Positions 1 through 5,487 of a stretch of DNA of 7,521 bases are shown here, piece by piece. Position 1 is the first letter of the stretch. Each line of letters opens with the position of its first letter. Origin of the DNA: an uncultured Ruminococcus sp. (GTDB taxonomy: Bacteria; Bacillota; Clostridia; Oscillospirales; Ruminococcaceae); NCBI GenBank assembly GCA_947167535.1, contig CAMVIL010000051.1, positions 1 through 7,521 on the forward strand, given 5' to 3'. Below the pieces are notes generated by a model. That model was not told where the DNA came from. It did no database searches and saw only the letters and a list, made by a program, of their open reading frames with translations. Made by a program: the position numbers and the translations under genes.

Positions 1-32
1 TGTTCTGATTTCACACGGGAGATTAACAAATT

Positions 33-1541
33 ATGAACGATATAGGTAAAGAGCTTTACGAGCGGGTGAGAGCCGACTTCGAACGGCGGCTGGCGGCGGA
101 CAAGCGCCCGCCGAAGGATATGCGCGGGGTGAGCGACTACTCGGCGCGGGTGGGGCGGTATCTGGCGGAGGCGATCGCGGCGAACGTCACGGAGGACGCG
201 CTCCCGGGTGGGCGGCTGTACTACAACATCGCGGAGAGCATACTGGAGCCGAGCCTGCGGACGAACTACGAGCTGGTGAACGACACGGCGGCAGAGGTGC
301 AGCGGCTGCTCGACGAAAGGCAGGGGCTGCGCATCAAGCCTGCCCGCGCCGACTACCCCGAGGAGCGCGTGCAGACCGTGATCGGGGCGGCTTCCGAAGA
401 GGGCATCGAGTTTGACAGGGCGCTGCGGCGCATGACCTCGCCCGCCGAGAACATCACGCAGAGCTTCGCCGACGACTTCATGCAGGCAAACGCAGCACAG
501 CGCTCCCGTGCGGGCTTCGACACCTTCATCGAGCGGCAGGGCGGCTTGAACTGCTGTCCCTGGTGCGCGGGGCTTGTGGGCGTGTTCGCCTATCCGAAGG
601 GCTTGCCGAAAGAAGTCTTTGCCCGCCACGACAACTGCACCTGCTCCGTGACCTACGGGACGAAGGGCGGGGCGAGACAGCACGTTTGGAGCAAGCAGAC
701 ATGGAGCAGCGAACAGGAACGCGAATATCTGCGGCTGACGGACGAGGCGAAGCGTGGCAACGGCGGCAAGAGGCTCACGCCGAAGCAGATCGCGGCTATC
801 CGTGAAAAGGTGCAGGCTCCGCACAGGCTTACGAAAGAGCAGGCGGCGGCGCTCGGCGCGTTTGCACAGCCGAGACGGTTGACAGCTCCTGCAATTGGAG
901 ACGGAAGTAAGTTCTATCGCAAAGTCGAGCTGGGGAGTGAGAAAGTCCAAACTACTCGCGGAACGGGCGGTAGTATATTGATAAACGCCTCTCCTGTTCT
1001 TAACTCGAAAAACAAATTGTATGTCTCTGAGAGTATATCTCCTAAACCGCGACTTGTTCATCAGGTTGATAATGCCTTAACCGAAGTCTTGCAAGCTATG
1101 GGGATCACAAACGCAGAAAATCTTCCTGATGTATATATCATCAGTAATAGCGAAATGGCTAAGAATGCTGTCGCGGCATATCGAGCATCTGACAACAAGT
1201 TATTTGTTAATTCTGATTTTGCCTACTACACAAGAGACAAAGCACCTGAAATTATGCAGGAATTTGTTAATCCCAAGGATTATAGAAGCACATACTTCCA
1301 TGAAATGTATCATTGGGCTGACGCACAAGAATACCGCGTAAAAGTGGGAGCAATCTCCAAAGAAACATATCAGGACTATGAACGTTATGTTCAAGAAAAA
1401 GCTAAAAAAGCACTTGACAAACTTGTTGAATCGGGGTATAATATATTTGAAATTAGTGAATATGCGAGTGATGCCTATGATGAGGGCTTATACGACGAAA
1501 CATTTGCAGAATACAGAACCGCAAAGGCATTAAAGAGGTGA
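33..1541 (+). CDS. MuF minor head protein fused to C-terminal HExxH zincin (putative polymorphic toxin)
   Basis: 502 aa. The GC-rich N-terminal part is a phage MuF-type head morphogenesis protein: a helical region (about 1-130), then the MuF core (about 130-210) with the Cys/His cluster C174-C175-P-W-C178 and H199-D-N-C202-T-C204. A charged linker (about 210-285) follows. From about residue 285 the DNA becomes AT-rich and the protein changes character; this part carries H423-E-M-Y-H427, the HExxH zinc-metallopeptidase motif. E489 or E493 in the final segment DETFAEYR may be the third zinc ligand. MuF proteins sit in or at the capsid/portal, and Firmicutes temperate phages are known to fuse toxin domains to them. 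The inferred role is a protease toxin carried in the particle or active in the host. Start ATG 33 follows GGGAG (17-21). A small gene with strong coupling follows, as expected of toxin-immunity pairs. Alternative: a structural or maturation protease rather than a toxin. MuF call strong, zincin good, toxin role inferred. Confidence 0.85.
   Translation: MNDIGKELYERVRADFERRLAADKRPPKDMRGVSDYSARVGRYLAEAIAANVTEDALPGGRLYYNIAESILEPSLRTNYELVNDTAAEVQRLLDERQGLRIKPARADYPEERVQTVIGAASEEGIEFDRALRRMTSPAENITQSFADDFMQANAAQRSRAGFDTFIERQGGLNCCPWCAGLVGVFAYPKGLPKEVFARHDNCTCSVTYGTKGGARQHVWSKQTWSSEQEREYLRLTDEAKRGNGGKRLTPKQIAAIREKVQAPHRLTKEQAAALGAFAQPRRLTAPAIGDGSKFYRKVELGSEKVQTTRGTGGSILINASPVLNSKNKLYVSESISPKPRLVHQVDNALTEVLQAMGITNAENLPDVYIISNSEMAKNAVAAYRASDNKLFVNSDFAYYTRDKAPEIMQEFVNPKDYRSTYFHEMYHWADAQEYRVKVGAISKETYQDYERYVQEKAKKALDKLVESGYNIFEISEYASDAYDEGLYDETFAEYRTAKALKR
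1414..1442 (+). promoter_or_regulatory. Consensus sigma-A promoter inside the toxin gene, upstream of the putative immunity gene
   Basis: TTGACA (1414-1419) and TATAAT (1437-1442) are both perfect consensus hexamers with the optimal 17-nt spacer. The predicted transcription start is near 1449, about 97 nt before the next start codon. The site lies within the AT-rich toxin coding region, and the only gene between it and the terminator at 1731-1763 is the 56-codon gene. This would give expression independent of the late phage operon, for example in a lysogen. An exact match on both elements with exact spacing is unlikely by chance in so short a stretch, but the AT-rich context raises the background and activity is not shown. 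Confidence 0.65.
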
Positions 1542-1542
1542 T
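1533..1542 (+). promoter_or_regulatory. Strong Shine-Dalgarno overlapping the toxin stop codon
   Basis: AAGAGGTGAT contains GAGGTGAT, an eight-base match to the complement of the 16S rRNA 3' end. The TGA stop of the MuF-toxin gene (1539-1541) lies inside it. The ATG at 1546 is five bases after the GAGGTG core. The overlap defines the start of the next gene and suggests translational coupling to the toxin gene when both are on one transcript. Confidence 0.8.
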
Positions 1543-1545
1543 ATT

Positions 1546-1716
1546 ATGCGCAGGGTATTAACTGATGAAGAAAAAGAATATATGGATATTTATAAACCAT
1601 ATCTTGACCCTAAAACGCATACTTTACGAGAGGACGCACCAAAAGAAGCTAAGGAAGCTTTGGAAAAGTGCAAAGAAATAGCACGCAGAATTAAGTATGA
1701 GGCGTGTTTTGAATAA
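1546..1716 (+). CDS. Small protein, candidate immunity protein to the MuF-zincin toxin
   Basis: 56 aa, beginning MRRVLTDEEKEYMDIYKPYL and ending KYEACFE. It is highly charged, with acidic and basic residues nearly balanced, no signal peptide and no membrane segment. The C-terminal half (about residues 31-52) is rich in Ala, Glu and Lys and probably helical. It starts five bases after an excellent ribosome site overlapping the upstream stop. Its AT-rich composition matches the toxin domain rather than the GC-rich phage backbone, so the two probably moved together. A consensus promoter upstream and a terminator downstream bracket it. Position immediately 3' of a toxin domain, shared base composition and separate transcription are the usual signs of an immunity gene. 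I do not recognise the family, and it could instead be a small structural or regulatory phage protein. Coding status is well supported; function is inferred from context. Confidence 0.7.
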   Translation: MRRVLTDEEKEYMDIYKPYLDPKTHTLREDAPKEAKEALEKCKEIARRIKYEACFE

Positions 1717-1730
1717 AATAATAAACACCT

Positions 1731-1763
1731 AACCGCTCCCGAGCAATCGAGGGCGGTTTTCTT
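1731..1763 (+). terminator. Rho-independent terminator after the small gene
   Basis: A stem with arms 1731-1742 and 1747-1758 closes on a GCAA tetraloop (1743-1746). It has one C·A mismatch (1739/1750) and one T·G wobble (1737/1752). The run TTTTCTT (1757-1763) follows. The structure lies between the small gene and the next ribosome site. It would end transcripts from the embedded promoter, while late phage transcription probably reads through, since structural genes continue downstream. Confidence 0.7.
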
Positions 1764-1793
1764 ATACCCAAAATCACGAAAGGACTTGAAAGC

Positions 1794-2141
1794 ATGACTA
1801 ACGGCAATTCAGGATTATTCAAAGGCACGATAGGCGACAAGATAGACAGAGGGCAGGAGGATTTCACAGGCGTGGATGGCTGGAAAAGAAGATTAGTCGA
1901 GGAATACACCCAGCTGCGCGACCGCTACGAAAAGCTGAGGGCGTTCAACAATAAGCGTGAGGTCGAGGGCTATCTTGAAGACATCAAAGAACCACATACG
2001 CCCGAGGAAAAGAAAGCAGCACGGAAAGAATACCATGTGACCGAGCTTCTGAGAGCTCAGCAGAAGACAATGGGAGAGTATCTTCACCTGCTTGAACTTC
2101 GCGCCGAGCTCGAAGGCATTGACCTTGTGACAAGATTATAA
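1794..2141 (+). CDS. Small helical phage protein, crAss001_48-related-like
   Basis: 115 aa. The core resembles phage proteins annotated as 'crAss001_48 related': a helix RLVEEYTQLRDRYEKLRAF (about residues 33-51), an interrupting charged stretch containing EPHTPEEKK, and a second helix ending KTMGEYLHLLELRAELEGI (about 91-109). The family is usually shorter; here an N-terminal extension (about residues 1-28) and the middle insertion lengthen it. Its function is unknown. Similar small proteins usually sit among early or accessory phage genes, so its place inside the head module is atypical. Start ATG 1794 follows GAAAGGA (1778-1784) with nine bases between. The gene is bracketed by two hairpin/U-tract elements of the same design, which makes it look like an insertable cassette. 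Family assignment is from memory of the pattern. Confidence 0.75.
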   Translation: MTNGNSGLFKGTIGDKIDRGQEDFTGVDGWKRRLVEEYTQLRDRYEKLRAFNNKREVEGYLEDIKEPHTPEEKKAARKEYHVTELLRAQQKTMGEYLHLLELRAELEGIDLVTRL

Positions 2142-2144
2142 GCA

Positions 2145-2174
2145 GCACCCCGCAGCAATGCAGGGTGTTTTCTT
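2145..2174 (+). terminator. Hairpin with U-tract, second copy of the same intergenic design
   Basis: Arms 2146-2154 and 2159-2167 close on a GCAA tetraloop (2155-2158), with a C·A mismatch (2151/2162) three pairs below the loop and a possible G·U pair at the base (2145/2168). TTTTCTT (2168-2174) follows. Loop, mismatch position and tail are the same as in the hairpin at 1731-1763, although the stem bases differ. It probably acts as a terminator or as an attenuating, read-through hairpin. Confidence 0.6.
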
Positions 2175-2196
2175 ATGCCCGAAAGGAGCCGATAGC

Positions 2197-2469
2197 ATGA
2201 TAAGAGCAGGCAAAATTCCCGACGGAATGACCGTCGCGGAGGTAAATTCGTACATCAACTACATGGCTAAGCAGCACCCCGATATCAAGTCGGGAACGCT
2301 CGATATTGAGTTCATCGACGGCGAGGAGGTAGGGCTCACGCTCACGCCGGACGTGGTACGGTTCCAGCGCATACGCCGCATAACGGGGTATTTAGTCGGC
2401 GATCTCAGTCGCTTCAACAACGCTAAGCGCCGCGAGGTGGACGACCGAGTTAAGCACACATCGGTATGA
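2197..2469 (+). CDS. Small protein with NrdD glycyl-radical-like C-terminal tail
   Basis: 90 aa. The first 55 residues form a small domain I do not recognise (IPDGMTVAEVNSYINYMAKQ, then a probable strand region TLDIEFIDGEEVGLTL). The last 30 resemble the extreme C-terminus of class III anaerobic ribonucleotide reductase NrdD: R61-I-T-G64-Y65-L fits the glycyl radical motif R-V-x-G-[FWY], and FN..K...V..RVKH at 73-87 fits the NrdD tail. It has no catalytic barrel and no cysteine, so it cannot be a reductase by itself, although such short phage proteins tend to be auto-labelled as anaerobic ribonucleoside-triphosphate reductase. ATG 2197 follows GAAAGGAG (2181-2188) with eight bases between. 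An in-frame ATG at 2158 lies inside the hairpin and lacks a ribosome site. Its stop overlaps the next start. Coding is secure; function is unknown, and an NrdD partner or spare-part role is speculative. Confidence 0.82.
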   Translation: MIRAGKIPDGMTVAEVNSYINYMAKQHPDIKSGTLDIEFIDGEEVGLTLTPDVVRFQRIRRITGYLVGDLSRFNNAKRREVDDRVKHTSV

Positions 2470-2630
2470 AGAAGTCGAAGAAGAACAAGCCCCGTCCGCG
2501 CTGGTGCTGTGAGCGCTGCGGTATGCTGTGGGTGAATTGCGAGCCGGTGTGCATACTGTGCGGGGTCGCGGGAAAGCCGCTGAACGAGGGCGCGGAGAAA
2601 ATTCTTTGCAAAAGGCAGGAAAGCAAGTGA
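2466..2630 (+). CDS. Small zinc-ribbon protein
   Basis: 54 aa. A basic N-terminus (MKKSKKNKPRPR) precedes a four-cysteine ribbon, CERCG (15-19) and CILCG (29-33). Additional cysteines are at 14, 25 and 48. No membrane segment or signal is visible. The ATG overlaps the previous gene's stop (ATGA, 2466-2469), so translation is probably coupled and the two products may work together. The spacing of the two CxxCG pairs resembles the zinc ribbon that lies just before the glycyl-radical tail in NrdD, but many phage zinc ribbons look alike. Possible roles are binding nucleic acid, or partnering the NrdD-tail-like protein. Coding is supported by the overlap and intact cysteine pattern; function is unknown. 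Confidence 0.75.
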   Translation: MKKSKKNKPRPRWCCERCGMLWVNCEPVCILCGVAGKPLNEGAEKILCKRQESK

Positions 2631-2638
2631 AAGCCGTT

Positions 2639-2725
2639 CGCCGCTTCGCGAAATGCGTGGGAGCTTGCGACGAGCATTTCACGAAGCCCTCCAGCGAGCG
2701 GCGCAGGGCTTGGGGCGGAGCCCCA
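2639..2725. repeat. Cluster of inverted repeats in the noncoding gap before the portal gene
   Basis: The gap 2631-2738 holds no convincing gene but three successive inverted repeats. The first pairs 2643-2656 with 2674-2687: 14 bp, one C·A mismatch, 17-nt loop. The second pairs AGCCCT (2685-2690) with AGGGCT (2705-2710). The third is TGGGGC/GCCCCA (2711-2716, 2720-2725) with a GGA loop. A competing pairing joins CGCCGCT (2639-2645) to AGCGGCG (2697-2703). No U-tract follows, so it is not a typical terminator. It may be a REP-like dispersed repeat of the host lineage, a structured leader of the portal gene, or an RNA-processing site. Confidence 0.5.
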
Positions 2726-2733
2726 TTCAAAAT

Positions 2734-2742
2734 AAGAGGTGA
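2734..2742 (+). promoter_or_regulatory. Shine-Dalgarno of the portal gene, colliding with its annotated GTG
   Basis: AAGAGGTGA is the only good ribosome site near the portal start, yet the first possible start codon, GTG 2739-2741, lies inside it. An in-frame TAA (2733-2735) excludes any earlier start. The next in-frame triplets that could initiate are ACG 2748 (five bases after the site), ATT 2763, CTG 2772 and TTG 2781. By spacing, ACG 2748 is best placed, although it is a non-standard start. If true, the portal is three residues shorter. Confidence 0.5.
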
Positions 2743-3983
2743 GAACAACGGAATATTACGGAATTGAATGGCTGCGGAATTTGCTTGCAGCAAAGGCTGT
2801 GCGCGTTGATCTGCGGTATAAGTTCTACGACATGAAAAACAGCTTTTTTTCGCAGTCAACGATAATCCCCGAAAGGTTCCGCAGTCTGTCCATAGTGCTG
2901 GGCTGGTGCGGCAAGGCGGTGGACAGTCTCACGGGGCGGCTGAAATTCGACGGCTTTTCGGACGATGATTTCTACCTGAACGACATCTTTTCGCTGAACA
3001 GCCGCGATATATTCTGCCGCTCGGCGGTCAACGACGCGCTGATCGGGTCGTGCTCCTTCGTCTACATCTCGAAGGGCGAGGACGGTTATCCGCGCTTGCA
3101 GGTCATCGACGGCGGCAGCGCTACGGGTGTTATCGACCCGACCACGGGGCTCCTGAACGAGGGCTACGCGGTGCTTGAACGCGACATACGGTTCGGTGAG
3201 GCGGGTGGCATGAACTCGTTCATGCAGCCGAAGGTCGAGGCGTACTTCACGGCTGAGGCGACCTACATCTACCGCGGCGGCAAGCTCTCGGACGAGTACC
3301 CGAACCCCGCGAAATACGCGCTTCTCGTGCCGATGATATTCAAGCCAAACGCCCGCCGCCCGCTGGGGCACAGCCGCATAACACGCGCCTGCATGGAGCT
3401 TATGCGGCAGGCGGCGCGCACGCTGTGGCGGTCGGAGGTCTCGGCGGAGTTTTACTCGTTCCCGCAGAAATACGTGCTCGGCACAAGTCAGGATCTCGAA
3501 TTTGACAACCGCATGGCGACGCTGACCTCGTTCCTCAAGATCGACAAGGACGAGGAAGGCAACAAGCCCGTTATGGGGCAGTTCCAGCAGCAGAGTATGC
3601 TCCCCTACACCGAGCAGGTGAAGATGTTCGCAAGCGCTTTCGCGGGCGAGACAGACCTCACCCTCGACGATCTCGGTTTTTCTACCGCAAACCCCTCGAC
3701 AGCCGAGGCGTGGGAGGCTTCGCACGAGAACCTCGCCAACACGGTCAGGGACGCGCAGCAGACCTTCGGGTCGTGCTTCCTGAACGTAGGATATATAGCG
3801 GCTTGTCTGCGCGACGGTCAGGCATACAGCCGCGGCATGATGAGCGGGATAACTCCCGAATGGCTGCCGCCGCCCCTCAGTCCCGCAAGGCTGAGCGCGC
3901 TGGGCGACGCCATGAATAAATTGCAGCAGTCGTTCCCGGACTACTTCGACGAACGGCGGCTGCGGAGACTTACAGGTCTTTAA
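2739..3983 (+). CDS. Portal protein, SPP1 Gp6-like
   Basis: Up to 414 aa. The portal is the dodecameric ring at one capsid vertex through which DNA enters and leaves and to which terminase docks. Family-typical segments are the N-terminal YYGIEWLRN...RYKFYDMKN (about 6-34), a Gly-rich RRPLGHSRITR (206-216) followed by a long helix, SAEFYSFPQKYVLG (235-248), GQFQQQSM (280-287), and NPSTAEAWEASHENL (318-332), which begins the long stem/crown helices. It is shorter than many SPP1-type portals (about 450-500 aa). The start is uncertain: GTG 2739 overlaps the ribosome site and ACG 2748 is better spaced. An approximately 108-nt noncoding, hairpin-rich region precedes it and the terminase follows after 18 nt. 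Finding the portal upstream of the large terminase reverses the common order. Confidence 0.92.
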   Translation: MRTTEYYGIEWLRNLLAAKAVRVDLRYKFYDMKNSFFSQSTIIPERFRSLSIVLGWCGKAVDSLTGRLKFDGFSDDDFYLNDIFSLNSRDIFCRSAVNDALIGSCSFVYISKGEDGYPRLQVIDGGSATGVIDPTTGLLNEGYAVLERDIRFGEAGGMNSFMQPKVEAYFTAEATYIYRGGKLSDEYPNPAKYALLVPMIFKPNARRPLGHSRITRACMELMRQAARTLWRSEVSAEFYSFPQKYVLGTSQDLEFDNRMATLTSFLKIDKDEEGNKPVMGQFQQQSMLPYTEQVKMFASAFAGETDLTLDDLGFSTANPSTAEAWEASHENLANTVRDAQQTFGSCFLNVGYIAACLRDGQAYSRGMMSGITPEWLPPPLSPARLSALGDAMNKLQQSFPDYFDERRLRRLTGL

Positions 3984-4001
3984 GAAAGGGGCAAATGACT
4001 G

Positions 4002-5423
4002 ATGGACGGCGAAAAGCGCATCGGTCGTCAGACCCCCACAATATCAAAGATATTACCCTATGAGGACACCCGCGGCGGCGAGGCTGTCCTGCTCTATAAT
4101 CAGTCGGGCAGGACGGCGCAGGAGTGGCAGGAGCTGATGATGTACGACATCATGGCTGTCGATGAGAACGGACTGTGGAAGCACATGAAGTTCGGCTGGT
4201 CTATCCCCCGCAGAAACGGCAAGTCCGAGCTGCTCATAATGCGGGCGATTTGGGCGCTGACGCATGACGAATGGGTGCTTTATACGGCACACCTTACGTC
4301 TACGTCGTCGAGCGCATGGCTTAAAGTCGTGACCATACTCGGCAAGATGGGCTTCGTCGAGAACGACGACTTCAAGACCACCCGCCAGCACGGCCAGGAG
4401 CACATTGAATGGCTCCGCGGAAACGGCGTGATAAATTTCCGCACGAGAACGTCTACGGGCGGTCTCGGCGAAGGCTATGACGTGCTGATAATCGACGAAG
4501 CACAGGAGTACAACACCGACCAGGAAACGGCGCTGAAATACGTCGTTACCGACAGCCCGAACCCTCAGACGCTGATGTGCGGCACCCCGCCTACAGCCGT
4601 TTCGGGCGGTACCGTCTTTAAGGACTACCGTGAAAACGTGCTTTCGGGCGCGGAGAACGACGCAGGCTGGGCAGAATGGAGCGTTCCGAAGCTCTCGAAC
4701 GCGCACGACGTGGATCTCTGGTACGAAACGAACCCGTCGCTCGGGACTATCCTCACCGAGAGGACGGTCCGCTCGGAGCTCGGCAAAGATCCGTACAGCT
4801 TAGACGACAATATCCAGCGTCTCGGCGTGTGGATAGCCTATTCGCAGAAGTCGGCTATCTCCCGGGCGGACTGGGAGAACGCAATGGTGAAAGCTCCCGC
4901 GCTCCCCGCCGCTGCGCGGATATATCTCGGGGTGAAGTACGCAAAGGAAAGCGGGAACGTGACCCTTGCGGCTGCCGTGAAGCTCCCCGCGGGGAATATC
5001 TTTATCGAGGACATCGACTGCCGCTCCGTCCGCGACGGCAACGCATGGCTGATACCGTTCATGAAAAACCCTCACGTCAAGGGGATATGTATTGATGGTG
5101 CGAACGGTCAGCAGGTGTTAGCCGACGATATGAAGAACGCAGGCGTGAAGCAGAAGCCCGTCATGCCGACGGTGAACGAGGTGATCGAAGCAAATTCGCT
5201 GTTCGAAAATCAGCTTTTCGGCGGGGGGATATGCCACGCGGGACAGCCCGCTCTCGAACAGGCGGCTTCAAACTGCGAACACCGACCTATCGGCTCGCGC
5301 GGCGGCTTCGGCTGGCGGTCTATCCTCGAAGGCGCGGACATCAGTCTCTTAGAGGCTGTGAGCCTCGCACACTGGCTCGCGGCGACGGCAAAGGAGCACA
5401 AGCCGCAGAAAGCAAGCTATTAA
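4002..5423 (+). CDS. terL: Terminase large subunit (Terminase_1 family)
   Basis: 473 aa. This is the ATP-driven DNA packaging motor and endonuclease. The ATPase domain shows a phage-type Walker A (PRRNGKSE, 69-76), Walker B with catalytic Glu (VLIIDEAQ, 161-168) and coupling motif CGT (193-195). The nuclease domain (about 300-460) keeps D365 in ICIDGANGQQ and D446 in EGADISLLEA, but the first strand, normally G-x-D-x-S, reads GVKYAKES with K312 where Asp is expected. I believe related terminases have the same GVK/GIK form, so this may be a subfamily trait rather than damage. ATG 4002 follows AAAGGGG (3985-3991) with ten bases between. ATG 3995 is out of frame and opens only 22 codons. No small terminase gene is visible nearby. 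The stop codon lies in a hairpin. Confidence 0.93.
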   Translation: MDGEKRIGRQTPTISKILPYEDTRGGEAVLLYNQSGRTAQEWQELMMYDIMAVDENGLWKHMKFGWSIPRRNGKSELLIMRAIWALTHDEWVLYTAHLTSTSSSAWLKVVTILGKMGFVENDDFKTTRQHGQEHIEWLRGNGVINFRTRTSTGGLGEGYDVLIIDEAQEYNTDQETALKYVVTDSPNPQTLMCGTPPTAVSGGTVFKDYRENVLSGAENDAGWAEWSVPKLSNAHDVDLWYETNPSLGTILTERTVRSELGKDPYSLDDNIQRLGVWIAYSQKSAISRADWENAMVKAPALPAAARIYLGVKYAKESGNVTLAAAVKLPAGNIFIEDIDCRSVRDGNAWLIPFMKNPHVKGICIDGANGQQVLADDMKNAGVKQKPVMPTVNEVIEANSLFENQLFGGGICHAGQPALEQAASNCEHRPIGSRGGFGWRSILEGADISLLEAVSLAHWLAATAKEHKPQKASY

Positions 5424-5438
5424 GGCGCAGAGCCTTAA
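5420..5438. repeat. Perfect 7-bp inverted repeat over the terminase stop codon
   Basis: TTAAGGC (5420-5426) and GCCTTAA (5432-5438) flank loop GCAGA. No T-run follows, so a terminator is unlikely. A second weaker pair, TACCC (5446-5450) and GGGTA (5460-5464), lies between it and the scaffold ribosome site. Possible roles are mRNA stability or processing between terminase and the highly expressed scaffold-capsid genes. The GGCGCAG core also occurs in the inverted-repeat cluster at 2700-2706. Confidence 0.4.
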
Positions 5439-5487
5439 ATAAATCTACCCTTACCACGGGGGTATATGTGGGGAAAGGACGATCATT

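Noticed and set aside
879..907. TTGACA at 879-884 as a second promoter at the MuF-toxin junction
   Set aside because: No TATAAT-like hexamer occurs at 16-18 bases downstream, so only one of the two elements is present.
2175..2195. Six-codon leader peptide (ATG at 2175, MPERSR, TAG) over the ribosome site of the next gene
   Set aside because: The matching intergenic element upstream has ATA instead of ATG at the same place, and no ribosome site precedes it, so it is probably coincidence.
2158..2196. Longer start (ATG 2158) for the NrdD-tail-like gene
   Set aside because: This ATG lies inside a terminator-like hairpin and has no ribosome site. ATG 2197 has GAAAGGAG at ideal distance.
2528..2767. 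79-codon + strand open frame overlapping the zinc-ribbon gene and the portal start
   Set aside because: It has no good ribosome site and a basic, low-complexity product, and it conflicts with the cysteine-pattern gene and with the portal.
2856..3725. 289-codon open frame on the - strand
   Set aside because: It lies wholly inside the portal gene on the opposite strand, is Arg/Val-rich, and has no recognisable motif.
3995..4063. Alternative ATG 3995 seven bases before the terminase start
   Set aside because: It is in another frame, only 22 codons long, and too close to the ribosome site. ATG 4002 opens the family-typical terminase N-terminus.
4053..4706. 217-codon open frame on the - strand
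   Set aside because: It is the antisense shadow of the terminase ATPase domain; the terminase motifs on the + strand leave no doubt which strand codes.
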